Of a stretch of DNA of 33,752 nucleotides, positions 22,973 through 31,300 are shown one piece after another. The position numbers were made by a program, and so were the translations under genes. Below the pieces are notes generated by a model. That model was not told the DNA's origin. It saw nothing but the letters and a program-made list of their open reading frames with translations, and searched no databases. The first letter of the stretch is position 1. Each line of letters begins with the position of its first letter. The DNA is taken from positions 1 through 33,752 of the forward strand of contig NZ_JAIWKS010000020.1 in NCBI RefSeq assembly GCF_021271205.1, written 5' to 3'. The DNA is from Pseudomonas uvaldensis. GTDB lineage: Bacteria > Pseudomonadota > Gammaproteobacteria > Pseudomonadales > Pseudomonadaceae.

Positions 22973-23062
22973 TGTGGGAGCGGGCTTGCGCGCGAAGACG
23001 GCTTTAAGTTCAGCATTGATGTTGGCTGAACCATCGCTTTCGCGAGCAAGCCCGCTCCCACA
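22973..23062. repeat. REPIN (inverted REP doublet), 90 bp
   Basis: TGTGGGAGCGGGCTTGCGCG at the left and CGAGCAAGCCCGCTCCCACA at the right. It lies exactly in the convergent gap between olsA and acpH; one base of the left REP (GCGCGCG) has drifted. Confidence 0.88.
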
Positions 23063-23065
23063 ATT

Positions 23066-23650
23066 TCAGTTCGGCAGTGTTGGAGGGGTTCGGGCGAAAT
23101 CCTGGAGCTGTGGATAAAACAGCTGGAAATCGTCGCTCAACGGTTCATAGAGCCGGGTCAACTCCTCCATCGCCCCGGCCAGCTCTTCAGGGCGAGACAA
23201 GCGCCGGGAGACTCCCCGCAATACCTGCCCGAGCACGTCGAAATCCTGATAAGAACCCAGCCAGTCATCCGCCGCCATATAAGGCGCTATTTGCGCCAGA
23301 CGCCCCGGCAGTTGCGGTTCGGCAGCGAGTACCCGGTACACCCGGGACGTAAAGTCCGGTAGCAGCCCTTCGCCGTACAGCGCCCAATCCCGCGCCAGGC
23401 AATGATCGAAGAAAACATCGAGCACGATGCCCGCATAGCGTCGCCGTACCGTGGAAAACCGCGACAGGGCAATGTCCACCAGAGGGTGGCGGTCGGTGTA
23501 CAGGTCGATGCGCCGATGCAAGGCAATCGCCGCTTCGATCCGTGGGTCATACAACCCTTGCAGCGGCCCCTTGACGAAATCGCCGTAGAGGCTGCCGAGC
23601 AGTTCTTCCCGGCCGGTGCCGCCGAGGTGCAGGTGCGCGAGATAGTTCAT
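23066..23650 (-). CDS. acpH: Acyl carrier protein phosphodiesterase
   Basis: A 194-residue AcpH: it removes the 4'-phosphopantetheine arm from holo-ACP, giving apo-ACP. The family signature is complete: MNYLAHLHLGG, GSLYGDFVKGPL, ALHRRIDLYTDRHP and YAGIVLDVFFDHCLARDW, the last with the metal-binding DH typical of the HD-like fold. The C-terminal YEPLSDDFQLFYPQL completes the fold. Size matches E. coli AcpH (193). The start ATG 23650 leads straight into the family N-terminus. It is divergent from the ArsR gene, with 152 bases between, and convergent with olsA. Confidence 0.93.
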   Translation of the reverse strand: MNYLAHLHLGGTGREELLGSLYGDFVKGPLQGLYDPRIEAAIALHRRIDLYTDRHPLVDIALSRFSTVRRRYAGIVLDVFFDHCLARDWALYGEGLLPDFTSRVYRVLAAEPQLPGRLAQIAPYMAADDWLGSYQDFDVLGQVLRGVSRRLSRPEELAGAMEELTRLYEPLSDDFQLFYPQLQDFARTPPTLPN

Positions 23651-23691
23651 GAGCGGCAGCTTAGCATTGCCAGCCTCGTATCGTTATAACC

Positions 23692-23781
23692 CGATATAGC
23701 GATTCGTTGGGTGCTCAGATCAAATACATATTGGTATATCGCGAAGTAACGATTTATGGTTCGCCTCATCGCGATATAGCG
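23692..23781. promoter_or_regulatory. Three GCGATATA-type operator motifs upstream of the ArsR gene
   Basis: CGATATAGCG (23692-23701), TATATCGCGA (23735-23744, inverted) and TCGCGATATAGCG (23769-23781) occur within 90 bases. The second is the exact reverse complement of the first ten bases of the third. Repeated, mirrored elements of this spacing are what an ArsR dimer needs. Autoregulation of the ArsR-xenB operon is inferred. Confidence 0.5.
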
Positions 23782-23802
23782 TTTTACCCACGAGCTGCCC
23801 AC

Positions 23803-24105
23803 ATGACCCTCGACCTCGACGAAATAATAAAAGCCCTGGCACACCCAGTACGGCGAGACATCCTCAACTGGCTCAAAGACCCCAAGGTCCAGTTCCCCGA
23901 ACAGTTGCATAACCATGAATTCGGCATCTGCGCCGGACAGATCGACCAACGCTGCGGCCTGTCGCAGTCCACCGTGTCGGCTCATCTGGCGGTGTTGCAA
24001 CGGGCGGGGCTGATTACTAGCCAGAAGGTCGGTCAATGGCACTTCTTCAAACGCAACGAGGAAGTGATCCAGCAGTTCCTCAAGCAAATGAGCCAAGAGC
24101 TCTGA
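23803..24105 (+). CDS. pyeR: ArsR family repressor (PyeR-like)
   Basis: A 100-residue winged-helix protein. The ArsR fold is seen in IIKALAHPVRRDILNWLKDP, CAGQIDQRCGLSQSTVSAHL (recognition helix) and AVLQRAGLITSQKVGQWHFF (wing). No metal-binding CVC motif is present, so a small organic or redox signal is more likely than a metal. The start ATG 23803 gives a native ArsR N-terminus; the open frame reaches 23707 without a good start. In P. aeruginosa the ArsR gene beside acpH and olsBA is PyeR (PA4354), repressor of pyeR-pyeM-xenB, and the synteny here is the same except for the missing MFS gene. Likely binds the motifs at 23692-23781. Confidence 0.85.
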   Translation: MTLDLDEIIKALAHPVRRDILNWLKDPKVQFPEQLHNHEFGICAGQIDQRCGLSQSTVSAHLAVLQRAGLITSQKVGQWHFFKRNEEVIQQFLKQMSQEL

Positions 24106-24120
24106 CCCAAAGGCCCCGCC

Positions 24121-24228
24121 ATGCCCCTCTCACTTCTCATCCCGGGCCTGCTGCCGTTCCCCTGGGCGGCGACGCCGGCCAGGCACCCGCTACTCACTGA
24201 TTCTTACCCTACACAGACGAGGTTGTAA
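24121..24228 (+). CDS. Possible 35-aa ORF between pyeR and xenB
   Basis: ATG at 24121 (AAAGG 8 nt upstream) opens a frame of 35 codons ending in TAA three bases before the xenB ATG. The product starts MPLSLLIPGLLPFPWAATPA, hydrophobic in its first 15 residues, and I recognise no family. It occupies the place where related operons have an MFS gene (pyeM). It may be a leader peptide coupled to xenB, the remnant of a deleted gene or chance. Confidence 0.3.
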   Translation: MPLSLLIPGLLPFPWAATPARHPLLTDSYPTQTRL

Positions 24229-24231
24229 TTC

Positions 24232-25281
24232 ATGGCGACTATTTTCGATCCGATCAAACTCGGCGATATCGAACTGAAAAACCGCATCATCATGGCCCCG
24301 CTCACCCGCTGCCGCGCCGACGCAGGCCGCGTGCCCAACGCGCTGATGGCCGAGTATTACGTGCAACGCGCCTCCGCCGGCCTGATCCTCAGCGAAGCGA
24401 CCTCCGTCACGCCAATGGGCGTGGGCTACCCGGATACTCCCGGCATCTGGTCCAACGACCAGGTACGCGGCTGGGCCAACGTGACCAAGGCGATCCACGG
24501 CGCCGGCGGCAAGATCTTCCTGCAGCTGTGGCACGTAGGCCGCATTTCCCATCCGTCGTACCTGAACGGTGAAACCCCGGTGGCGCCAAGCGCCATCCAG
24601 CCCAAGGGCCACGTCAGCCTGGTGCGTCCGCTGGCCGACTATCCGACGCCACGTGCCCTGGAAACCGCTGAAATCGCCGACATCGTCGATGCCTACCGCG
24701 TCGGCGCCGAAAATGCCAAGGCCGCCGGTTTCGACGGTGTGGAGATCCACGGCGCCAACGGCTACCTGCTGGATCAATTCCTGCAAAGCAGCACCAACCA
24801 GCGCACCGACAATTATGGGGGTTCCCTGGAAAACCGTGCCCGCCTGCTGCTGGAAGTGACCGACGCCGCCATCGAAGTCTGGGGAGCCGGCCGTGTCGGC
24901 GTGCACCTCGCGCCACGTGCCGACTCCCATGACATGGGCGACGAAAACCGTCTGGAAACCTTCAGCTACGTAGCCCGCGAACTGGGCAAACGCGGCATCG
25001 CGTTCATCTGCTCCCGCGAAAAAGAAGGCGACGACAGCATCGGCCCGCAGCTCAAGCAAGCTTTCGGCGGCCCGTACATCGCCAACGAACGCTTCACCAA
25101 GGACAGCGCCAATGCCTGGCTGGCGCAAGGCAAGGCAGACGCCGTTGCCTTCGGGGTTCCGTTCATTGCCAACCCGGACCTGCCGGCCCGCTTGAAAGCC
25201 GACGCCCCCTTGAACGAGCCTCGTCCGGAAACGTTCTACGGAAAAGGTCCGGTGGGTTATATCGATTATCCCGTCATGTAA
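24232..25281 (+). CDS. xenB: Xenobiotic reductase B, old yellow enzyme family
   Basis: A 349-residue FMN-dependent ene-reductase that reduces activated C=C bonds, nitro compounds and nitrate esters with NAD(P)H. The barrel opens with LKNRIIMAPLTRCRADAGRV and continues with GGKIFLQLWHVGRISHPSYL. The substrate-binding pair is His173 and Asn176 with the proton-donor Tyr178 (EIHGANGYLLDQFLQS), followed by the family mark RTDNYGGSLENRARLLLEV. The C-terminal FMN-phosphate region is AFGGPYIANERFTKDSANAW. It belongs to the NemA/XenB class, about 350 residues. It is downstream of the ArsR gene and followed by an intrinsic terminator, so it closes the operon. Substrate in vivo is unknown. Confidence 0.94.
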   Translation: MATIFDPIKLGDIELKNRIIMAPLTRCRADAGRVPNALMAEYYVQRASAGLILSEATSVTPMGVGYPDTPGIWSNDQVRGWANVTKAIHGAGGKIFLQLWHVGRISHPSYLNGETPVAPSAIQPKGHVSLVRPLADYPTPRALETAEIADIVDAYRVGAENAKAAGFDGVEIHGANGYLLDQFLQSSTNQRTDNYGGSLENRARLLLEVTDAAIEVWGAGRVGVHLAPRADSHDMGDENRLETFSYVARELGKRGIAFICSREKEGDDSIGPQLKQAFGGPYIANERFTKDSANAWLAQGKADAVAFGVPFIANPDLPARLKADAPLNEPRPETFYGKGPVGYIDYPVM

Positions 25282-25301
25282 ATCCGTAAATCGCTTTATC
25301 C

Positions 25302-25335
25302 AAAGCCCCGCCTCGAAAGAGCCGGGGCTTTTTTA
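25302..25335 (+). terminator. Intrinsic terminator after xenB
   Basis: AAAGCCCCG and CGGGGCTTT form a 9-bp stem around a CCTCGAAAGAGC-type loop, which itself pairs CTC with GAG. The T-run is continuous with the stem (CTTTTTT). It starts about 20 bases after the stop. Confidence 0.88.
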
Positions 25336-25585
25336 TGCCGGCCAACTTAAAGAACAACCAGCCGACCTCGAAATATCAAATAACAACACAACTCCACGCC
25401 CCTCTGGATTCAATTATCCGGCAGCGCTAATAATAAAAGCCCGACCATTAAATGGATTTAACCATCGAACATCAAACTATTTACCTGCAGATATAGCGCT
25501 CACCCGAGCACCCTCATTAATTATTAAATATGCATAAACTCGTGCAGGCGCCAGCGAGCCCTGCATTCACAAGAGACAACGCACT
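25336..25585. other. AT-rich intergenic region before the secreted protein gene
   Basis: About 250 bases, clearly AT-richer than the surroundings (runs such as AATTATTAAATATGCATAAA near 25520). No ORF is supported. It must hold the promoter of the following gene, but no clear -35/-10 pair could be fixed by eye. Confidence 0.5.
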
Positions 25586-26092
25586 ATGAACATTCTGAAA
25601 AGTTTCATCCTTGCCCTGCTCCTGGGCCCCGCCATGGTTGCCAACAGCATGGCCAGTACCCGCATCACAGTGGAGGTCGTGAACAACACCTCCGACACCC
25701 TGGAGATGATAAATATTTTAAGCGAGCTGCCAGTGCACCCGGACGTAACACTCGATCTTTATGACGTTCCCGCCAAAACCACCCGGGATTTTCAATTCGT
25801 CCATAATCGAAAATTCACTTACCCCGCCGCTGGCTGGCAACCGTCACTGAGAAAGATCCAGCCCATCGAACTAGTGGTTTCCTATCAACTGGGCAACATC
25901 AACTTTGGCTGTCAGATGAAAACCCGATTTGAAGCGCCCATCGGCTTTGGCGTTCTGGAGCCCAGCTACAGACCGGACAGGAAAAGCGAAACGGCTTATA
26001 CCGGTAATGGCAATTACACCTGCCGATCGGAAATCGCTCAGAAAATGCTTGAACCGCCATTCAACTACACCGTTCGACTGATCGTCGAATAG
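25586..26092 (+). CDS. Secreted protein of unknown function
   Basis: A 168-residue protein with a typical signal peptide (LKSFILALLLGPAMVANSMA, mature from STRITVEV). The mature part is beta-rich (ITVEVVNNTSDTLEMINILS, ELVVSYQLGNINFGCQMKTR, PPFNYTVRLIVE) and carries two cysteines (GCQM and YTCRSE) that may form a disulphide. I recognise no family. The opening pattern TVEVVNNTSDTL recalls small extracellular beta-sandwich domains such as aegerolysin-like or pilin-like folds, but this is only an impression. It stands alone in an AT-rich island between xenB and ttgR and has its own 5' region, consistent with recent acquisition. Confidence 0.8.
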   Translation: MNILKSFILALLLGPAMVANSMASTRITVEVVNNTSDTLEMINILSELPVHPDVTLDLYDVPAKTTRDFQFVHNRKFTYPAAGWQPSLRKIQPIELVVSYQLGNINFGCQMKTRFEAPIGFGVLEPSYRPDRKSETAYTGNGNYTCRSEIAQKMLEPPFNYTVRLIVE

Positions 26093-26119
26093 CCACCCTC
26101 CGCATAATTCCCCATCCGG

Positions 26120-26175
26120 CAGCGCCTTGCGCGCTGTCGCTGTAAACCTGGCTACGGTTGATCTATAACGTAGCC
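26120..26175. terminator. Two small hairpins after the secreted protein gene
   Basis: CAGCGC-CTTGC-GCGCTG (26120-26136) and GGCTACG (26150-26156) with CGTAGCC (26169-26175), a 12-nt loop. Both lie within 85 bases of the stop at 26092. Neither has a T-run, so they are only possible transcript ends. Confidence 0.35.
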
Positions 26176-26221
26176 TTCAGAATCAAGCACGGCTCAGGTC
26201 CCACCGATAAACGTTGACATA

Positions 26222-26245
26222 AAACGATGCAATTAAGCATTTTGT
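26222..26245 (-). terminator. Possible weak terminator after ttgR
   Basis: On the minus strand, just beyond the ttgR stop, AAAATGC-TTAATT-GCA pairs imperfectly and is followed by TCGTTTTATG. A-rich before and T-rich after fit a weak intrinsic terminator. Confidence 0.35.
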
Positions 26246-26246
26246 T

Positions 26247-26879
26247 TCATTTGCGCAGGCCTGGGCTCAGGCGCAGCATGTCCAGCCCGATATCGACCCA
26301 GCGCTCAGCCTCCTCGGCCAGAGCGAAGCTGTCAGGAGCCAATAGCCACTGGTACAGAATGCCGTCGATGTAGGCATGAATAGCCACCGCCGCCCTTTCA
26401 GGATCCAGGTCATCGGGTAATTGGCCGCGATTCATCGCATTGCGCAATGACAGGGCGATTCGCACATTGCAATCGAGGCTGACCTGGCGCCGCTGTTGAC
26501 GAAGGTCGCACATTTCATCGGTGAATTCACACTTATGGAACAAAATCTCATTAATGCGTCGCGTCTTGGGATCCTCGGCAACCTGGTGGAACAGTTGCAC
26601 CAGCAGCTTGCGGGTACAGCCCAATGGATCAAGCTCCTCTTCGCTCTCACTGGCCCGGGCCAAGTCGTCCAGCGGCTCGTGCAGGGTATCGAGCATGGCC
26701 TGGAGCAGATCCGCCTTGTTGCTGAAATGCCAATAGATAGCCCCGCGCGTCACACCGGCCAGCGTCGCGATGTCAGCCAGCGTCGTGCGCGCCACGCCCC
26801 GCTCGAAAAAGGCCTTTTCGGCGGCTTCGAGTATCTGGCTGCGAGTCTCCAGGGCTTCCTCTTTGGTACGGCGGACCAT
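26247..26879 (-). CDS. ttgR: TetR family repressor TtgR of the TtgABC efflux pump
   Basis: A 210-residue TetR regulator, the length of P. putida TtgR. The N-terminus MVRRTKEEALETRSQILEAA and the helix-turn-helix TTLADIATLAGVTRGAIYWH with HFSNKADLLQAML match TtgR/EmhR closely. The C-terminal ligand domain contains RRINEILFHKCEFTDEM and PERAAVAIHAYIDGILYQWL. TtgR represses ttgABC and itself and is released by flavonoids, antibiotics and other aromatic effectors that enter its broad pocket. I use ATG 26879; the GTG at 26891 overlaps the Shine-Dalgarno. It is divergent from ttgA, with the operator in the shared 260-bp gap. Confidence 0.93.
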   Translation of the reverse strand: MVRRTKEEALETRSQILEAAEKAFFERGVARTTLADIATLAGVTRGAIYWHFSNKADLLQAMLDTLHEPLDDLARASESEEELDPLGCTRKLLVQLFHQVAEDPKTRRINEILFHKCEFTDEMCDLRQQRRQVSLDCNVRIALSLRNAMNRGQLPDDLDPERAAVAIHAYIDGILYQWLLAPDSFALAEEAERWVDIGLDMLRLSPGLRK

Positions 26880-27021
26880 GGCAGTAAACACCTCGAATCA
26901 GGATGCGTCAGCAATATGTAAAGGTCAGCTGAGCGAAAGGGACGCGACCGCCCATCGGTGCGCCTTCGGTCTGTAAGGCCTTTGTCAGGCTTTTGTAATA
27001 CCGGATGGTACGCAATTTGGC

Positions 27022-27052
27022 TGTTTACAAACAACCGTGTACGTAAGTATAT
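27022..27052. promoter_or_regulatory. TtgR operator
   Basis: TTTACAAACAACCGTGTACG followed by TAAGTATATT, in the ttgR-ttgA gap, is nearly identical to the P. putida TtgR site (TTTACAAACAACC, then TGTAAGTATA). It is imperfectly palindromic (TTACA ... CGTAA). Binding here would block both divergent promoters. Confidence 0.8.
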
Positions 27053-27139
27053 TTCTTAGCAACCTACTAATTGAATAATGCTCCTTTTTAACCTTCCACC
27101 TTTCGAGTGCGCTGTTGCGCGCCTGACCCGAGGATTTCC

Positions 27140-28297
27140 ATGCAATTCAAGCCAGCTGTTACCGCTCTGGTTACCGCCATCGCCCTGGCATCGCTGCTCA
27201 GCGGATGCAAAAAGGAAGAAGCGGCCCCTGCCGCACCACCTCCTCAGGTCGGCGTCGTCACTCTCAAGACCCAGCCCTTTACCCTGACGTCCGAACTTCC
27301 GGGACGTACCAGCGCATTCCGCGTCGCGGAGGTTCGCCCGCAGGTCAACGGCATCATCCTCAAGCGCCTGTTCAAGGAAGGCGCCGACGTCAAGGCCGGT
27401 CAGCAGCTGTACCAGATCGACCCGGCCGTGTACGAAGCCACCCTCAAGAGCGCCGAGGCCAACCTGCGCTCCACCAAGTCGATTGCCGATCGCTACAAGC
27501 AATTGGTGGATGAGCAAGCCGTCAGCCGCCAGGAATACGACACCGCAGTGGCCAACCGCCTCGAGTCGGAAGCCAACCTGCAAACCGCCCAGATCAACGT
27601 GCGCTACACCAAGGTCTATGCGCCGATTTCCGGCCGCATCGGCCGCTCCACGGTGACCGAGGGCGCACTGGTCAGCAACGGCCAGACAGAAGCGATGGCA
27701 ACCATCCAGCAACTGGACCCGATCTATGTCGACGTAACCCAGAGCTCGGTCGAACTGCTGCAACTGCGCCGCGAGCTGGAAAGTGGCCGGTTGCAGAAGG
27801 CCGGCGACAATGCGGCCATGGTCAAACTGATCCTGGAAGACGGCAGCCAGTACGCCCATGAGGGCAAGCTGGAGTTCTCGGAGGTATCGGTCGACCAGAC
27901 CACCGGTTCCGTCACCTTGCGCGCCGTGTTCCCCAATCCGGACCACACCCTGCTGCCGGGCATGTTCGTTCACGCGCAATTGCAAGCGGGCGTAAACAGC
28001 GCGGCCATCCTCGCGCCACAGCAAGGCGTGACCCGCGACCTCAAGGGCATGCCGACCGCACTGGTGGTGGGTGCGGACAACAAGGTCGAACTGCGCCAGC
28101 TCAAGGCCAGCCGCACCGTCGGCAACCAATGGCTGATCGAAGACGGGCTCAAGGCCGGCGATCGCGTGATTACCGAAGGGTTGCAGTACGTACGGCCTGG
28201 GGTGGAAGTCAAGGCCACCGAAGCCACCAATGTGGGCACCAAGAACCCGGCCCCCGCCCAGGCAGCTGATAAAGCAGCCGGCGGCAAAGGGGAGTAA
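27140..28297 (+). CDS. ttgA: RND efflux periplasmic adaptor TtgA (MexA/EmhA type)
   Basis: A 385-residue membrane fusion lipoprotein. The lipobox LASLLSGC sets Cys23 as the lipidated residue. The lipoyl/barrel-sandwich halves (GIILKRLFKEGADVKAGQQL and RYTKVYAPISGRIGRSTVTE) flank a helical hairpin (YEATLKSAEANLRSTKSIAD). The beta-barrel and membrane-proximal parts follow (VTLRAVFPNPDHTLLPGMFV and GDRVITEGLQYVRPGVEVKA). It links the inner-membrane pump TtgB to the outer-membrane channel TtgC. I choose ATG 27140 with GAGGA 6 nt upstream; the longer frame to 27107 has no signal. Three bases separate its stop from ttgB. Controlled by TtgR through 27022-27052. Confidence 0.95.
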   Translation: MQFKPAVTALVTAIALASLLSGCKKEEAAPAAPPPQVGVVTLKTQPFTLTSELPGRTSAFRVAEVRPQVNGIILKRLFKEGADVKAGQQLYQIDPAVYEATLKSAEANLRSTKSIADRYKQLVDEQAVSRQEYDTAVANRLESEANLQTAQINVRYTKVYAPISGRIGRSTVTEGALVSNGQTEAMATIQQLDPIYVDVTQSSVELLQLRRELESGRLQKAGDNAAMVKLILEDGSQYAHEGKLEFSEVSVDQTTGSVTLRAVFPNPDHTLLPGMFVHAQLQAGVNSAAILAPQQGVTRDLKGMPTALVVGADNKVELRQLKASRTVGNQWLIEDGLKAGDRVITEGLQYVRPGVEVKATEATNVGTKNPAPAQAADKAAGGKGE

Positions 28298-28300
28298 ACC

Positions 28301-31300
28301 ATGTCGAAATTCTTTATCGACCGTCCGATCTTCGCCTGGGTGATCGCCCTGGTGATCATGCTGGTCGGGGCTCTATCGATCCTCAAGTTGCCGATCAACC
28401 AGTACCCGAGCATCGCGCCACCGGCCATTGCGATCCAGGTGACCTACCCGGGCGCGTCCGCACAGACCGTGCAGGACACGGTGGTGCAGGTCATCGAACA
28501 GCAGCTCAACGGTATCGACAACCTGCGCTACGTCTCCTCGGAAAGTAACTCCGACGGCAGCATGACCATTACCGCGACCTTCGAGCAGGGCACCAACTCC
28601 GACACCGCGCAGGTCCAGGTTCAGAACAAGCTGAACCTGGCGACCCCGCTGCTGCCGCAAGAGGTGCAGCAACAAGGTATCCGCGTGACCAAGTCGGTGA
28701 GGAACTTCCTGATGGTGATCGGTGTGGTGTCGCGCGACGGCACCATGACCCGGGAAGACCTTTCCAACTACATCGTGTCGAACATGCAGGACCCGATCTC
28801 GCGCACCTCTGGTGTCGGTGACTTCCAGGTCTTCGGCGCCCAGTATGCGATGCGGATCTGGCTCGACCCGGCCAAGCTGAACAACTACAGCCTGACACCG
28901 GCTGACGTGAGCGCCGCCATCTCCGCGCAGAACGTCCAGGTCTCGTCCGGCCAGCTCGGCGGCCTGCCCGCCGTGCCGGGCCAGCAGTTGAACGCCACCA
29001 TCATCGGCAAGACCCGCCTGCAGACCGCCGAGCAGTTCAAGGCGATCCTGCTCAAGGTCAACCCGGATGGCTCGCAGGTGCGCGTCGGTGACGTCGCCGA
29101 CGTAGCCCTGGGTGGCGAGAACTACAGCATCAACGCCCAGTTCAACGGTGCTCCGGCCTCGGGTCTGGCGGTGCGACTGGCCACCGGTGCCAATGCCCTC
29201 GACACGGCCAAGGCCCTGCGCAAGACGGTCGACGACCTCAAGCCGTTCTTCCCGCCAGGCATGGAAGTGGTGTTCCCCTATGACACCACACCGGTGGTGA
29301 GCGAATCGATCAAGGGTGTGGTGGAAACCCTGGTCGAAGCGGTCGTGCTGGTGTTCCTGGTGATGTTCCTGTTCCTGCAGAACTTCCGCGCTACCATCAT
29401 CACCACGATGACCGTGCCGGTGGTATTGCTGGGCACCTTCGGGATCCTTGCGGCATTCGGTTTCAGCATCAACACCTTGACCATGTTCGGCATGGTACTC
29501 GCCATCGGCTTGCTGGTGGACGACGCCATCGTCGTGGTGGAAAACGTCGAGCGGGTGATGAGCGAAGAAGGCCTGTCACCCAAGGAAGCCACCAAGAAAT
29601 CCATGGGCCAGATCCAGGGTGCCCTGGTGGGTATTGCCCTGGTGCTCTCGGCGGTGCTGTTGCCGATGGCGTTCTTCGGCGGCTCCACCGGGGTGATCTA
29701 CAAACAGTTCTCCATCACCATCGTCTCGGCCATGGCCCTGTCGGTGCTGGTAGCGCTGATCTTCACTCCAGCCTTGTGCGCCACCATGCTCAAGGCGATT
29801 CCGAAAGGGGAACATGGCACGCCGAAACGCGGCTTCTTCGGCTGGTTCAACCGCACCTTCGACCGTGGCGTCAGAAGCTACGAACGCGGCGTGGGTAACA
29901 TACTCCGGCACAAGGCACCCTACCTGCTGGCCTATATCATCATCGTGGTCGGCATGGTCTGGCTGTTCACTCGCATCCCGACGGCGTTCCTGCCGGAAGA
30001 AGACCAGGGCGTGCTGTTTGCCCAGGTACAAACCCCGGCGGGCTCCAGTGCCGAGCGCACCCAGGTGGTGGTGGACAAGATGCGTGAGTTCCTGCTGCGT
30101 CCGGGCAAGGACGGCGGCGAAGGCGATGGCGTGGCCTCGGTGTTCACCGTGACCGGCTTCAACTTCGCCGGCCGTGGCCAGAGCTCGGGCATGGCGTTCA
30201 TCATGCTCAAGCCGTGGGAGGAGCGGAACGCCGACAACACCGTGTTCAAGATCTCGGCCCGTGCACAGCAGCACTTCTTCACCTTCCGCGACGCGATGGT
30301 GTTCGCCTTCGCCCCGCCGGCGGTGATGGAGCTGGGTAACGCCACCGGTTTCGACGTGTTCCTGCAGGACCGCGCCGGCATCGGCCACAACAAGTTGATG
30401 GAAGCACGCAATCAGTTCCTGGGCATGGCGGCCCAGAGCAAGGTGCTGGCTCAGGTTCGTCCGAACGGCCTGAACGATGAGCCGCAATATCAACTGGAAA
30501 TCGATGACGAAAAAGCCAGCGCCCTGGGCGTGACCATTTCGGACATCAATAGCACCCTGTCGATTGCCCTGGGCAGTAGCTACGTCAACGACTTCATCGA
30601 CCGCGGTCGAGTGAAGAAGGTGTACGTGCAGGGCCAGCCGAACGCTCGCATGAGCCCCGAAGACCTGCAGAAATGGTACGTACGCAACAGCGCCGGAACC
30701 ATGGTGCCGTTCAGTGCATTCGCCAAGGGTGAATGGATCTACGGCTCGCCGAAGCTGGCCCGCTACAACGGTGTGGAAGCGATGGAAATCCTCGGTACTC
30801 CGGCACCGGGCTACTCCACCGGTGAAGCCATGGCCGAAGTCGAAGCCATCGCCAAGAAGCTGCCGGCCGGTGTCGGTATTTCCTGGACCGGGCTGTCTTA
30901 CGAGGAACGTCTGTCGGGCTCCCAGGCTCCCGCGCTGTATGCGTTGTCGCTGCTGATGGTGTTCCTGTGCCTGGCGGCGCTGTATGAAAGCTGGTCGATT
31001 CCGATCGCGGTCATGCTTGTAGTGCCGCTGGGGATCATCGGTGCTCTGTTGGCGACCAGCCTGCGTGGTTTGTCCAACGACGTGTATTTCCAGGTCGGCC
31101 TGCTGACAACCATTGGCCTGGCGGCGAAAAACGCCATCCTCATCGTGGAATTCGCCAAGGAACTTCACGAACAGGGGCGCAGCCTCATGGATGCAGCCAT
31201 CGAAGCTTGCAGGATGCGTCTGCGGCCCATCATCATGACGTCCCTGGCGTTCGTGCTCGGCGTGGTTCCGTTGGCGATTTCCACCGGTGCCGGCTCGGGC

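Noticed and set aside
23066..23352. Plus-strand frames opposite acpH
   Set aside because: Shadows of a well-recognised gene on the other strand.
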